Shown here: one piece after another, positions 1-10,900 of the stretch
How the letters are laid out: each line of letters opens with the position of its first letter
Position numbering within the stretch: position 1 is the first letter of the stretch
Source of the DNA: Flectobacillus sp. BAB-3569
GTDB lineage: Bacteria > Bacteroidota > Bacteroidia > Cytophagales > Spirosomataceae
Assembly (NCBI RefSeq): GCF_002270355.1
Contig: NZ_NJFZ01000001.1
Span: 43,501 to 107,500, forward strand
Length of the DNA stretch: 64,000 nt
Reading direction: 5' to 3'
The notes under the pieces: model-generated
What the model was told of the DNA's origin: nothing
The model's input: only the letters and a program-made list of their open reading frames with translations
Databases searched by the model: none
Position numbers and translations under genes: made by a program

Positions 1-298
1 TTTTTCTTACCACTGCCCAATAAGTCTTTTGAATTTCACGTTTACGGAAAACCTCCATCATACGCTCCAAGCCCTTTGAGGTACGTGCAAAAATAACCAA
101 TCCACTTACAGGACGGTCTAATCTATGAACTGGATGCAAAAAGACGTCTCCAGGTTTATCATATTTCTTTTTGATATATTCTTTTACAGCATCAGTAAGT
201 GTGCGGTCGCCAGTAGAGTCTCCTTGCACGAGAATCCCAGCTCTTTTGCTTACAATGATGATATGATTATCCTCGTAAACTACATGGAAATCTTTCAT
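1..298 (-). CDS. RluA-family pseudouridine synthase (3' end beyond window)
   Basis: Only the first 99 codons are present; the rest lies to the left of the window. The visible part reads MKDFHVVYEDNHIIIVSKR and continues to a HRLDRPVSGLV motif around residues 60-70. That motif is the catalytic signature of RluA-type synthases, in which the Asp of HRLD forms the adduct with uridine. Such enzymes isomerise uridine to pseudouridine in rRNA or tRNA. There is no N-terminal S4 domain, so it resembles the shorter RluA/TruC-like forms; which RNA it modifies cannot be told. It starts 38 nt after the panB stop on the same strand and may be co-transcribed with panB. Confidence 0.9.
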   Translation of the reverse strand, partial: MKDFHVVYEDNHIIIVSKRAGILVQGDSTGDRTLTDAVKEYIKKKYDKPGDVFLHPVHRLDRPVSGLVIFARTSKGLERMMEVFRKREIQKTYWAVVRK

Positions 299-336
299 GA
301 TAATAATTGATTAATAGGAGCGTGTGCTCCTGAAGA

Positions 337-1152
337 TTAATAACTTTCTTTGGCATTCGGGAAATCTACAGCTTTGACATCTGCTACGTATTGTCCAATG
401 GCTTCGTGCATGATGGTGTCTAAATCTGCATATCTTCTCAAAAAGCGTGGTTTAAATTCCTTGTTGATACCAAGCATATCGTGTACCACCAAAATTTGAC
501 CATCAGCATCAGGGCCTGCTCCAATACCTACAGTTGGAATGGTGAGTTGCTCGGATACTTTTTTGGTAAGTGCTGCAGGAATTTTTTCAAGAACAACGCT
601 GAATGCGCCACATTGTTCAAGCATTTTGGCATCTTCGATGAGTTTGCTTGCCTCATCATCTTCTTTGGCACGTACAGAGTAAGTTCCAAATTTGTAAATA
701 GACTGTGGTGTTAGTCCTAGGTGTCCCATTACAGGAATACCTGCACTTAAAACACGAGTAATCGATTCTTTAATTTCGGCACCACCTTCCATTTTAACGG
801 CATGCGCTCCCGATTCTTTCATAATTCGAATCGCTGAACGAAGTGCTTCCGAAGAGTTACCTTGGTATGAGCCAAAGGGAATATCGACTACGACAAGTGC
901 TCTCTTAACTCCTTTCACAACTGATGAAGCATGGTAAATCATTTGGTCAAGGGTAATAGGGAGCGTTGTTTCATGCCCTGCCATTACATTGGAAGCTGAA
1001 TCGCCAACCAAAATAAGGTCAACACCTGCTGCATCGACAATACGAGCCATCGAGTAATCGTAGGCAGTCAAACAACTAATTTTTTCACCACGATTCTTCA
1101 TTTCTTGCAAAATGTGGGTGGTGATTCTCTTAATTTCACTATGTACGGACAT
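337..1152 (-). CDS. panB: 3-methyl-2-oxobutanoate hydroxymethyltransferase (ketopantoate hydroxymethyltransferase)
   Basis: PanB transfers a one-carbon unit from 5,10-methylene-tetrahydrofolate to 2-oxoisovalerate to make ketopantoate, the first committed step of pantothenate and CoA synthesis, in the cytosol. The 271 residues match the family's usual length and form a TIM barrel. Visible family motifs are LTAYDYSMA (28-36), VGDSASNV with metal ligand D51, [10 protein letters not shown] with D90, KMEGG with E122, HLGLTPQ (144-150) and VVLEKIP with the likely catalytic E189. The ATG start is the first in frame and matches the family N-terminus. It lies upstream of the RluA-type gene on the same strand; no other pan gene is in the window. 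Confidence 0.97.
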   Translation of the reverse strand: MSVHSEIKRITTHILQEMKNRGEKISCLTAYDYSMARIVDAAGVDLILVGDSASNVMAGHETTLPITLDQMIYHASSVVKGVKRALVVVDIPFGSYQGNSSEALRSAIRIMKESGAHAVKMEGGAEIKESITRVLSAGIPVMGHLGLTPQSIYKFGTYSVRAKEDDEASKLIEDAKMLEQCGAFSVVLEKIPAALTKKVSEQLTIPTVGIGAGPDADGQILVVHDMLGINKEFKPRFLRRYADLDTIMHEAIGQYVADVKAVDFPNAKESY

Positions 1153-1271
1153 GGTAGTTCTATCTAACGAATGGTACTTATTTCAAAATTGAGAACAAGA
1201 ATTGACGAAAAAGTAAAAATTAAATCATTGTATAACAAATGATTAATTATACGAGTAAGAAATTCTTCTTA

Positions 1272-1294
1272 AATACCGTTTATTAAGCGGTATT
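1272..1294. repeat. Imperfect palindrome, possible operator
   Basis: The arms AATACCG (1272-1278) and CGGTATT (1288-1294) are exact inverted copies, with partial extension into an AT-rich centre. It lies 20 bp upstream of the TATCTTTG box at 1315. Size and position would suit a dimeric regulator, but nothing in the sequence names one. Confidence 0.3.
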
Positions 1295-1314
1295 CAATAT
1301 TAAATAATGAGACG

Positions 1315-1322
1315 TATCTTTG
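1315..1322 (+). promoter_or_regulatory. TAnnTTTG-type -7 box (TATCTTTG)
   Basis: TATCTTTG is an exact match to the Bacteroidota sigma-A -7 element TAnnTTTG. No clear TTG/TTTG -33 element lies 19-21 bp upstream. It would give a leader of about 195 nt for the gene at 1525. Confidence 0.35.
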
Positions 1323-1460
1323 CTTGTAAAATTTCAATTGTGCAAATTTACAGGATTCTTGTCAAAAAACTCTAGCAGAAGGTTTGATAATCCAATGTTT
1401 AGCAATTTGGCAATATGACTTTTTTACTTTATATTGTTTCTGTTAGTGACTTTTTGGCTA

Positions 1461-1468
1461 TATTTTTG
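1461..1468 (+). promoter_or_regulatory. TAnnTTTG-type -7 box (TATTTTTG) before the 1525 gene
   Basis: TATTTTTG fits TAnnTTTG and would start transcription about 50-55 nt before the ATG at 1525. TTTC at 1437-1440, 20 bp upstream, is only a partial -33 match. This is the more economical of the two right-pointing boxes in this gap. Confidence 0.35.
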
Positions 1469-1524
1469 TCGAAACTAAAGCATTACCAGTAAATCCTATA
1501 TTAATAATTATAAAACAAGCAGTT

Positions 1525-3267
1525 ATGAAACAAAGTTTTTCAACATCCAGTTTCGCTGTCAATGTTTCTAAGCGACTATCTATGGGGGTTATTTCATGCC
1601 TTTTAGCTAGTCAAGTAGCAACTGCACAGACCGAAAGCAAGCCGTCGATTGTTAGTTCAGTGACAGAAAGTGGAATTACAACTACTACTTACTCTAACGG
1701 TAAAATTGTAAAATCAGTAGCAGAGGGTTATCATCTTGATACTGCTTTTTATAAAAACAGTAATGTAGTTCTTTCTACAAAACCAAAGCAATATTGGAAA
1801 ATTACTGATCGTATTGGTGTTGCAACTCCGTTCTGTAAAGAAGGTGAAGATATTACCATGTTCCTTAAATCAGGTGTTTATAACTATTTAACAGTTAATC
1901 ACTTCTGGGGCAAGGTTGGTTTGGGTATCCTTGGTGGTTATCAAAATTTTGGTGTTAGCGATGACTACAAAGGACCACAAGGTTTGATTGCTCGTAATGC
2001 AGCAACAAGAGGTATTCCTACAAGCTCATTAAAATATGATAATGTGGGTAGCTATGAAGATTTCTTGTTGATGATTGGACCTGCTGTATCCCTTCCATTA
2101 GGCTCGAAATTCTCTCTAGATATCGATGCAAAAGGTGGTTTGGTGAATACCTCAGCTCCTCGTTTTGGTGCTACAATTCCTGGTAACTTAGGAGCAGATC
2201 AAGTAATTTTCCGCTTGAATCCATCGGCATCTAAAAACCAATTAGGTGGTGTTCTTAGTGTAGACTTATTGTACAACTTGTCTAAAACTTGGTCATTAGG
2301 TTTGAACGCAGTTGGTTTTGTTACAAAAACTCCATTTACTACAGTGGGGCAAGATGTAACACCTGGCTCTAATATCTTGTTGACTAAAGAAGACACAAGA
2401 ACTCATGGTGGTTGTAACTTTGGTTTGGCATTGGCACACACATTTGGTGCTTGTAGTGCTCAAACAGTTTATGAACTGTTGCCTCCTCCTCCAGCTCCAG
2501 TAGTTTGTGCGGTTCCAACACTTGAATCTGAAAGTGGAAGAATGTATGACTATGGTTCGACTGAAAAACCTACTTTCCGTTGGAAAAGTACTTCTGGTAC
2601 TCCAGAAAACGAGGAGTATATTTTCAAGTTGTATAAAGCTGATGGTTCGGGTATTCCTGTATATCAGCAAACTACCAAGTCTACTACATTAAACTTACCT
2701 AATAATGTTTCGCTTGTAAATGGTGATGAGTGTAGCTTCTATTACTACACTATTCAATCAAGTGTACAAGGTAAATGTTTGTCTGAAGCAAATGCAGCTA
2801 GTTTCGGTTACAAAGCAAAACCAGCGCCAATCGCTCCTGTTGCAAAAACTGAAGATCAGTATATCTTTAAAATTTTCGGTGGTTCAACTGCTACCAAATA
2901 CTTTGGAACAGGTAAGCCAGTGCGTAAGCCTCGTAAGATTGCTAAAGCGGCAACTCCTGCTACAGTAACTGCTGCTCCTGCTAAAAAGCTTATTCCAAGA
3001 CGTAAAAAAGCAAGTGCAGGGACTGTTACAGGTGTGAAAAAATACAGTACAGTAGTTAATTACGAAAACGTAGCTACAAACCCAAATATCAAATGGCCAG
3101 AAGATCTTCCACTTCCTAAATCGCCAGCGGTTTATGAATACGAAGTTCAACGTTTGAGTGCTGGTGATTGTAAGCCAACTGGACAAGTTGCAAAATACAA
3201 ATTCTATATTGACCCTAAGAAACCAAATGATATCAGAATTATTCCTGATTCTCCAAAAAGAAAATAG
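1525..3267 (+). CDS. Secreted/outer-membrane protein with barrel-like N-terminal part and Fn3-like C-terminal repeats, function unknown
   Basis: I do not recognise a named family. The N-terminus has a hydrophobic stretch ending VATAQ near residue 35, consistent with a signal peptide. Residues about 90-310 are rich in alternating strands and aromatic/Gly residues (VGLGILGGYQNFGV, WSLGLNAVGFVTK), as in outer-membrane beta-barrels. A proline-rich linker (LLPPPPAPVV) near residue 320 leads to two sandwich-like segments containing FRWKS and IKWPE strands, typical of Fn3-like repeats. A Lys/Arg/Ala-rich stretch lies between them, around residues 465-500. The gene stands alone and is closed by a strong terminator. 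Its Fn3-like segments recall the 5.9-16.6 kb surface operon. Confidence 0.75.
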   Translation: MKQSFSTSSFAVNVSKRLSMGVISCLLASQVATAQTESKPSIVSSVTESGITTTTYSNGKIVKSVAEGYHLDTAFYKNSNVVLSTKPKQYWKITDRIGVATPFCKEGEDITMFLKSGVYNYLTVNHFWGKVGLGILGGYQNFGVSDDYKGPQGLIARNAATRGIPTSSLKYDNVGSYEDFLLMIGPAVSLPLGSKFSLDIDAKGGLVNTSAPRFGATIPGNLGADQVIFRLNPSASKNQLGGVLSVDLLYNLSKTWSLGLNAVGFVTKTPFTTVGQDVTPGSNILLTKEDTRTHGGCNFGLALAHTFGACSAQTVYELLPPPPAPVVCAVPTLESESGRMYDYGSTEKPTFRWKSTSGTPENEEYIFKLYKADGSGIPVYQQTTKSTTLNLPNNVSLVNGDECSFYYYTIQSSVQGKCLSEANAASFGYKAKPAPIAPVAKTEDQYIFKIFGGSTATKYFGTGKPVRKPRKIAKAATPATVTAAPAKKLIPRRKKASAGTVTGVKKYSTVVNYENVATNPNIKWPEDLPLPKSPAVYEYEVQRLSAGDCKPTGQVAKYKFYIDPKKPNDIRIIPDSPKRK

Positions 3268-3288
3268 TTTCTAACGATCATTATTAAG

Positions 3289-3323
3289 GCCTCTGATTGA
3301 AAAATCAGGGGCTTTTTATTTTT
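3289..3323 (+). terminator. Rho-independent terminator after the 1525 gene
   Basis: A 10-bp stem (GCCTCTGATT / AATCAGGGGC, with one G-T pair) and a GAAA loop are followed by TTTTTATTTTT. It begins 22 nt after the stop at 3267. Confidence 0.85.
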
Positions 3324-3836
3324 AAGTTGTTACAACCTTTTTACCGTGAATCATGTCTTTAATAGGGAATAGGGAAGAATTTTAAACTATTGCTGATTTG
3401 GGATTTCTGATTTCGGAAATATTGAAAATGCTTTACTCTTTATAAAATACTATATTCAAAAAAGTGGGTTATACCTCCGAAATCCAATATCTAAAATGAA
3501 AGGTTATTTACATGAGTAATTATAAGGCATTTCTGCTATTCAACACAGTAAGAAAGGAATAATAAAGAGTGGAAAATACTTGGTCAAAATTAGGAAGCAA
3601 GCAGTCTAATAATTGATTGGAAAGTACACAGGAAACTAATAGAGAAATTATCAAAGCTTATGGAGAATTTAGAAAGCTCTCGGAATTTTTCTGGGAGTTT
3701 TTTTATTGCTTTGATTATCAGGAAGAAATAGATTTTTTGAAAAAATATTAAAAAAATCTGACTACTCATACAACCCTTTCATAAAAAGTGCTGTCTATAT
3801 AGATAGAAATTATAAAGCAATTAGTGGTAAAAGGAC
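3324..3836. other. Long intergenic region with a possible decayed gene fragment
   Basis: No confident gene lies here. One frame is open for 44 codons from a TTG at 3617 to a TAA at 3749-3751 and has protein-like composition (REIIKAYGEFRKLSEFFWEF), with a further open stretch upstream interrupted by a TGA at 3614-3616. A second terminator-like hairpin (CTCTCGGAA / TTCTGGGAG at 3677-3697, then seven T) falls inside that frame. The pattern could be a gene remnant or chance. Confidence 0.3.
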
Positions 3837-3873
3837 AACCCCTCCGACTTGAATCAGAGGGGTTTTGTTTTTT
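3837..3873. terminator. Hairpin terminator downstream of typA
   Basis: AACCCCTC (3837-3844) pairs with GAGGGGTT (3857-3864). It lies just past the typA stop at 3878. The T-rich tail (TTTTGTTTTTT) is on the plus-strand side; on the typA side the tail is weaker (GTCCTTTT). It may work in both directions. Confidence 0.6.
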
Positions 3874-3877
3874 ATGA

Positions 3878-5692
3878 CTAAGCCATTTCCATTTTTTGTT
3901 CCATACGCTTACGTACACTTGGATCTAAATAGATTTTACGCATACGAATCGATTGAGGAGTTACTTCTAAGTACTCATCTTTCTGGATATATTCCATTGA
4001 CTCTTCTAATGAGAATTGGATTTTCGGAGCAATTTTAACGTTAGTATCCGTACCAGAAGCACGCATGTTCGTTAATTGTTTAGCATTTTGAAGGTTTACT
4101 TCAATGTCATTTTGACGGTTATGCTCTCCAACTACCATACCTGCATAAACCTCCTCACCTGGATCGATAAAGAATACCCCTCTGTCTTGTAATTTATCTA
4201 CTGCATAAGCGGTAACCGAACCTGAGTTCATCGAAATCAAAGATCCGTTGATACGTCCAGGAATTGGCCCTTTGTAAGGCTCATACGCTTTGAAACGGTG
4301 TGCCATGATAGCTTCACCAAAAGTTGCAGTCAATACTTTTGAACGCATACCAATCAAACCACGTGAAGGAATGTTGAATTCTAAGTGTTGTAAGTCACCT
4401 TTTGGTTCCATAATCAACAACTCACCTTTTCCTTGTGTAGCCAATTCAATTACTTTACCAGCAGACTCATCTGGAACGTCTACTACCAATGTTTCGATTG
4501 GTTCCAAACGCTCACCATTTTCACCTTCTTTGAAAATTACTTGAGGTTGTCCTACTTGTAATTCATAACCTTCACGACGCATCGTTTCGATTAATACAGA
4601 CAAGTGAAGGATACCGCGACCAAATACTAAGAATTTATCTTCAGAATCAGTTGCAACAACTTTCAAGGCCAAATTTTTCTCGGTTTCTTTGTACAGACGA
4701 TCACGTAAGTGACGAGAAGTTACAAATTTACCTTCTTTACCAAAGAATGGAGAGTTGTTGATTGTAAACAACATGTTCATTGTTGGCTCATCAATCGAAA
4801 TACGTGGCAATGCCTCTTGCACTTCAACATCCGAAATAGTATCACCAATTTCGAAGTCATCGATACCCATCATTGCACAAATTTCGCCAGAAGAAACTTC
4901 CTCAGCTTTTGCTCTACCAAGACCTTCAAATGTTTGAAGTTCTTTGATTTTCATTTTCTTCACAGTACCGTCAGATTTCATCAAAGCAACTTGTTGTCCT
5001 TCTTTGAAAGTACCACGGTGAACACGACCAATAGCGATACGACCTACGAATGAAGAGTAGTCTAATGAAGTGATTTGCATTTGAGCAGGACCTTCATTGA
5101 TTGGAGCCGCAGGAATATTGTCGATGATTACATCTAATAATTCAGTAATATCTTCAGTTTTGCGTTTCCAGTCAGTACTCATCCATCCTTGTTTAGATGA
5201 ACCGTAAAGTGTTTGGAAGTCTAATTGATCTTCTGTTGCACCTAAGTTGAACATCAAGTCAAATACTTGCTCGTGTACTTCGTCAGGGCGACAGTTTTCT
5301 TTATCAACTTTGTTGATAATTACGATTGGCTTAAGACCTAAGTCAATTGCTTTTCCTAATACGAAACGAGTTTGAGGCATTGGACCTTCGAAAGCATCCA
5401 CCAAAAGGCAAACACCGTCAGCCAATTTCAATACACGTTCCACTTCGCCTCCAAAGTCGGAGTGACCAGGAGTATCAATGATATTAATTTTTACGCCTTT
5501 GTAGCGAACTGATACGTTTTTAGATACAATTGTGATACCACGTTCACGTTCCAAGTCATTGTTATCAAGAATCAAATCTCCGAATTCTTGGTTATCACGA
5601 AATAATTTCGATGCGTGGATGATTTTGTCAACAAGGGTCGTTTTACCGTGGTCAACGTGCGCTATAATTGCAATGTTACGAATGCTTTGCAT
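3878..5692 (-). CDS. typA: Ribosome-associated translational GTPase TypA/BipA
   Basis: TypA/BipA is an EF-G-like GTPase that binds the 70S ribosome and helps 50S assembly and growth under stress such as cold. The 604 residues match the family length. The G domain shows HVDHGKTT (12-19), RGIT (51-54), DTPGHSDFGGEV (73 onward) and NKVD (127-130). EF-G-like domains II, III and V follow, with the family-specific C-terminal domain carrying GSLISMNSGSVTAYA and the VGEHNRQNDIEVN segment. The gene is transcribed alone, with a TACCTTTG box about 95 nt upstream of the start and a hairpin downstream. Confidence 0.97.
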   Translation of the reverse strand: MQSIRNIAIIAHVDHGKTTLVDKIIHASKLFRDNQEFGDLILDNNDLERERGITIVSKNVSVRYKGVKINIIDTPGHSDFGGEVERVLKLADGVCLLVDAFEGPMPQTRFVLGKAIDLGLKPIVIINKVDKENCRPDEVHEQVFDLMFNLGATEDQLDFQTLYGSSKQGWMSTDWKRKTEDITELLDVIIDNIPAAPINEGPAQMQITSLDYSSFVGRIAIGRVHRGTFKEGQQVALMKSDGTVKKMKIKELQTFEGLGRAKAEEVSSGEICAMMGIDDFEIGDTISDVEVQEALPRISIDEPTMNMLFTINNSPFFGKEGKFVTSRHLRDRLYKETEKNLALKVVATDSEDKFLVFGRGILHLSVLIETMRREGYELQVGQPQVIFKEGENGERLEPIETLVVDVPDESAGKVIELATQGKGELLIMEPKGDLQHLEFNIPSRGLIGMRSKVLTATFGEAIMAHRFKAYEPYKGPIPGRINGSLISMNSGSVTAYAVDKLQDRGVFFIDPGEEVYAGMVVGEHNRQNDIEVNLQNAKQLTNMRASGTDTNVKIAPKIQFSLEESMEYIQKDEYLEVTPQSIRMRKIYLDPSVRKRMEQKMEMA

Positions 5693-5786
5693 CTTCGATG
5701 AATGTTATCTGTTATTTACTAATCGTTAATCGCCATTTTGCTTTTGTAACACGAATAACTCTTAACGTAGCTCTTGAATGAGGGTG

Positions 5787-5794
5787 CAAAGGTA
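5787..5794 (-). promoter_or_regulatory. TAnnTTTG-type -7 box (TACCTTTG) before typA
   Basis: Read on the minus strand, TACCTTTG is an exact match to the -7 consensus, 95 nt upstream of the typA ATG. The matching -33 element is not obvious. Confidence 0.4.
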
Positions 5795-5928
5795 CGGAGT
5801 TTTTCTTAGAAAAGTGCTATTGACCTTCAAATAAAAATGGTATTTTTTTATCTAAATGATTTTTAATGTATTATTATTCAATTGTTTATAATTATTTTTT
5901 CTTCATATTTACGATAAGCCCTGATTAG

Positions 5929-7946
5929 CTACTGCCAACTTATTCCAACTTCGTCGCTAAGAATGCTTTCTTGGTTTTGTGAATCAACTACCGAAACTTT
6001 ATAGAAGTAGTCTTTTCCCTTAGGTAATCCAGCATCTTTGTAAGTGTTTATACCTACGGGTAAAGTTTGAACTAATAGGGGTGTTCTGCTCTGAGAATCG
6101 AACCTGTATACCTTATAATTTTTGAGATTTTTGAATGCTGGTTTGTCCCATTCTACAATAATAGATTGATTATCAGTGATTACTTTTAGCCCTGCAGGGG
6201 GAGGTGGTAATACTTTACTTAGTAAAATGGTTGTGGGTGCACTCAGGGCACTTTGAAAATTGTGATGACCAACGGATTTTACAGCATATTCATAACTTTT
6301 GCCTGTTATGCCAAGCGAATCAACAAAGGAGTTTTGGATATTTGCCACTGAATTTTGAAAGATGATTTTGTAATCATCTAGCGCTTTATTGCTTGTCGGA
6401 TTTACTTCTCGTCGATATAATTCATATCCTGTCACATAAGGGCTAATAACAGTCATGTCTTTCCAAATAACCAATACTTTGTTGTTTGACTGTCGGTAGG
6501 CTGCTAGTCCAATAGGTGTTGGTAATGACAAGGCCGCTGAAGGTACTGTATAAACTGAGTTAGAGTTTGGGCTTGTATTGTAGCTAGTATTGAAAGACAC
6601 TACAGAGTAAGAATAAACTTGTGTGGAATCAAGATTTTGGATATTGTCCGTATAAGAAACTAAAGAATCTTTACTGTAAACAAGGTCTGACACTTGAACT
6701 TGCTTGCCTTTATAGCCTTCGCCTCGATATACATAATAGCCGCGTGTATTGCGCTCTGAGCGAGTCCACGAGAGCGTCACTATAGTACCTTGTTGCTTAA
6801 TGGTTAGGTTTTTAGGAGGTAATACAGCTTGCTCGATGCCCTCTAACATACCCGCAACTTTTACCGAAGGGTACCCTTGGTTATAAAGAGAATTCATTTG
6901 GAGGTAATAGAAATAGGTTTCGATTGGCTCAACTTTGCTGTCCAAATATGTTGTGTCTGCTGGTTGTAAAGTGGCAATGGCTTGATATGGACCTTCAAAA
7001 CTTTTGCTTCGGTAGAGTTGGAGGTCTTTTAATGCAATGGCTTTATCAAAACTCCATTTTAACAAAATACCCCTACGTTGATTATCACTATCAGCCGTAA
7101 AGTGCTGAAGAATAGGGATATCACTATACGGTTTTACATTTTTTACTAAAATAGTATCGCTAGGAGTCCCCTCATTACCAAAGGCGTCGTAAGGAATAAT
7201 CATATAACGATAAAGTCGCTTTGCAGAAGTTTGCCTGTCGATTGTTCTGAGGATTACACTGTCTCTTGATGCCGTAAAAAACTTGATGACAGGAATTTCC
7301 TGCATGGTAGTTTGGAGATAATACTGACGATATACCTTCCAGCTAAAAGGTAAATTACCCCGTTTTGAAATACGCCATTCTAGCCCCACAAGGTCTTCTT
7401 CTGGTAGACTTTTGTTGAATACTAATTCATATTTTGGCTTTTGTGCCACAAAACGAATAGGGGCAGACGTTTGTTCTGACACTTTGGGCGAATTGCTTGT
7501 AAGGCGATACTGATAAGTCTGGTTGGCTTGTACCTCTGTGTCGAAATAGCCTAATCCTGCGGTTTCTAGCATCAATGGCGAAGCGTTGAACTCGTAAAGG
7601 GAGTCAGAGATAACGGCACGATTCATGAGTTTGGAGAACCTTTTGAATACTGTATCACTAGGGACTTCGTAAAAAGAATTTTTACGATGAGCTTGTCGTA
7701 AACGTAAAAGTAAGCTTTGAGTAGAACGATCAACAGTGATGTTAGTTACGGGTTCCCATTCTGTGGAAGTGGCTATTTTGCGTTCGAGTTGGTAACTAAA
7801 ATTGATGGGGATATTTTTTCCAAAAAGAATAAAAATGCCATTTTTCCAACATAAGTTTGTAAGTTTTGCGAAAAAATGGGAGCACTCATGCTGATTATTA
7901 GCAGAAATATGAGTGTTGAGGTATATGTATTGAAAGAAACTTTCAT
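5929..7946 (-). CDS. Secreted Fn3-repeat protein (frameshifted near its N-terminus)
   Basis: The conceptual protein is an exported string of fibronectin type III-like domains, with repeated strands such as VTLSWTRSERNTRGYYVYR, VIWKD, IIVEWDKPAFKNLKNYKVYR and KDYFYKVSVVDSQ. No catalytic domain is visible. The long open frame has no ATG before 7626, yet it stays open well upstream and encodes an Fn3-like strand (FSYQLERKIATSTEWEPV). A good signal peptide (MKVSFNTYTSTLIFLLIISM) starts at 7946 in the other frame. Adding one base to the A6 run at 7871-7876 (plus strand) joins the two. I therefore give the whole span as one gene. It begins 24 nt after the stop of the giant TANFOR-like gene and is the last gene of that operon. 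Start and integrity depend on the frameshift being an artefact. Confidence 0.7.
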
Positions 7947-7970
7947 AATAAAGGCAATTGAAAAGTTTAA

Positions 7971-10900
7971 CTATTTACAAGGTTCAGTTTTGCAAGGGCT
8001 TAAACTGAGGTCGGCACTAACTCCGCTAGTTCCTCCAGAGAAACTTACACAGAATCCTTTCTCAAGACAATCATCAAAGAGGGTTGAACCACAATCAAAT
8101 AGTAGTGGTATTTGTTGTTTGAGACATATCTTATTTGAGTTTCCTAGTTTGGCATTTAGGTTTGCTGAGAAATTCCCTTTCGATTTTTGTACCTGAATTT
8201 TAATGGCAGCTTCGGCATCGACCGATCCTGTGAGACTTGTACAAGTGATAGCCTTTAGCCCATAGTCTGCATGAACTTTGGCTCTGATGCCTGCGCCAAA
8301 ATCAACAGTGCCAAATAAGTTTCCATAAAAATAGGCATCCATAAAGGCATCGACGCTAAAATAGGCACTCGCAATAACCAAGTCGATTTCCATAGACAAA
8401 CCATCGAGTGGCATAGGACGCTCTCCTGTTACATAAAATCCTGCAAAGCCTTGTGCAAAACTACATGGAAGCTGTTTCTCTCGTACATAGGTAAACAATA
8501 CGCTAGAAGACTCAGCTGGGAGCGCTTGGCTGTAGCTACCAATTAATAAACCTGCTTTTAGAACGGTTGGGTCAGGCAGTGGAACATTGCTGACAATACC
8601 CGCTGCTGTGAGAATCCAACCTTGAGGGTCAAATAATACCTGAGCTACTCCTTTCATCTCAAGACCTTCAACTCCTTGTGTGAGCTTACTTAGGTCTATA
8701 GTGCCAATTAAGCGTTTTTTCTCAATATCATAAGTAAGTTGTAAACCCGGTAAGGAAGGTAAATTGTCAGCTTGGATTTTTTGGTCTGAAGCCTTGATTT
8801 CACCAAATACCGTAAATTTCATACGATTTGGTTGGCTTTGGGTTCCTTTGTAATTATCTAAATCCCCTTCAAAAGTTAGGAAAGACCAATCTTGATTTGG
8901 ACTTGCCGTTAGGGTAAGGGCAATATTTCTGAGTTTGGTATCACTCGCCCCTGAGCCACCAATCGGGATAGATTGTTTTGGGAGGTTTGGAAATTCTGTT
9001 TCTACAGGAACAATCTTAGTTTCGGTTGGGGTATGGATTAAGGCTACCTTGATGGGCTGTAATTTGCCAGGTTCTTCTATTTTGCCAGTAGCTACAAAAC
9101 GCCCATTCTCAAACGTTTGCTTATCTGTTCCGGCTACCGATGAAAAGCGAACATATCCTTTGGCTTCAAAACCAAGGTCGAAAGTACTTAGTTGGATTGC
9201 TGGAGTAGATTTAACAAATTTTACTACCAACATTTGGTCGTTGGCAACTCTTTGAATGCCTATTGAGCCTGAGCCAACCAATGAGAAGTAGTCAGCACCT
9301 GTATTGATAGTATTAGGTTTGAAATTGACTAAATTAAAAAGTTTATAGTTGCTACTTTCATTACTAAAAGACAAAATGTCCTCACCATTGTCGAGCAATG
9401 AAATCATGCTTAAGGTAATGTCCTGATTCGGAAATCCTTTGAATTTCACAAGGTCTTCTTTTTTGATTCTTCCAGCATAGCCAGCACTGCCTGACGGAAC
9501 GCTCAGTTTCCAATGTCCTGAGGCATCGCTACCAGTTTTGGCATCATAACCAAAATAGATTTTATCGCCAGAAACAGTAGTTTGTAGTTGGGCAATGCCA
9601 GCTACATTTAGGCTTTCTACTTTAAAATCGCTAATGTCAAGAAGATTAGAACGTAGCATAAAACTTGAAAAAGGAACATCTATCTTGCCTGTTTTGATGA
9701 TACCATTTGAAGACGTAATTCCTCCTTCGGTGGGTGAAATAGACCAGTTCTTTACTTCTACACTCCATTTACCTGCAAGATTAAAGGACATCGCTTGCCC
9801 AGTAACTGCTTTTACTTGATCAGAGGTTAATTCTATTTTACCGACATTGAGTTTAAAAGCGGATGGATTGGCATTTGGTATTTTACAATCCAAACTAACA
9901 TCCAAAATTATTTTGCTACCACTTATCGTAGAAGTAGCTGTTTGAGCTTGGGCATCAAAGCCAATAAATTTGAACTTGATAGGGTTTCCTTGCTTGTTGC
10001 AAATATTAAATTTGCTCGGAATATCAGGTAAGGACGAAATAATTGGAATGTTACGGTTTAGAACCCCATTGTTATTGATAGCAAAATAAAATTCATTTTC
10101 GTCAAACTCTAAATGGCTACTTGGATATTTGAAGGAGTTATCAATAATTTGAGTTAAGCCATTAACTGAACTCGACAAATCCCCACTTTTGGCAATCGAC
10201 AAATAATAGTCGCTATTAGCTGGAACTGTTTTGGTATTGTAAGTATCATTATAGCGCATTTTTAAATAGCTATGTTGAAGGTTTACTTTTTGAGATACAC
10301 AAACGGTTTTGTCTCCAACCTTGCTGAATTCGGCACCATAAAATGATACTTTCATATCGCTGTCAAATAGTTTGAACACCATTACATTATCTAGATTGGT
10401 ATTCACTTGGATTCCTCCTGGTCCTTGAACGGTGCCATTCCCTGTGTTTGTTTTATTGAAAGAAATCGTTCCTCTCACCAACAAATTACCGTTAGCTTGT
10501 TTTTGGGCTTGTTCAATTTGAATCGGAAATCCCCATAGTGTGGTAATATTGAAATCACTTTCTTTGATATTGAGTGTTACATTTTTTGCATTTTGAGTAT
10601 TTACATACACCTCATCACCAATGTAAGCTTTACCATTGTTGGGGTTATAGGTAGCTACCACACGTGCATACGAGGCCGCTTCTGGATAAGAAAGTTTGAA
10701 GCTTCCATCTGCTTCACTTTGCGTTGTGTAAGAAACGCCATTGATGCCTGCTGTCATAGATACTTCTGCTCCTTTAACAGGCTGACCATTGAGTATCACT
10801 TTGCCTGCAATCTTAAAGCCGTTTTTCAGTATTACATCATCATAAAGCTGGTATTCTCGACTTTCCTCGTTGGTAAAGGCAATGGTCTGTGGTATATACC

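Larger units (their letters stand above)
1153..1524. other. Intergenic region between divergent panB and the 1525 gene
   Basis: This 372-base AT-rich stretch separates two divergent genes and holds no credible coding sequence or RNA gene. It contains two Bacteroidota-type -7 boxes pointing right (1315-1322 and 1461-1468) and an imperfect 23-bp palindrome at 1272-1294. I could not find a convincing promoter box for panB itself. Confidence 0.5.
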
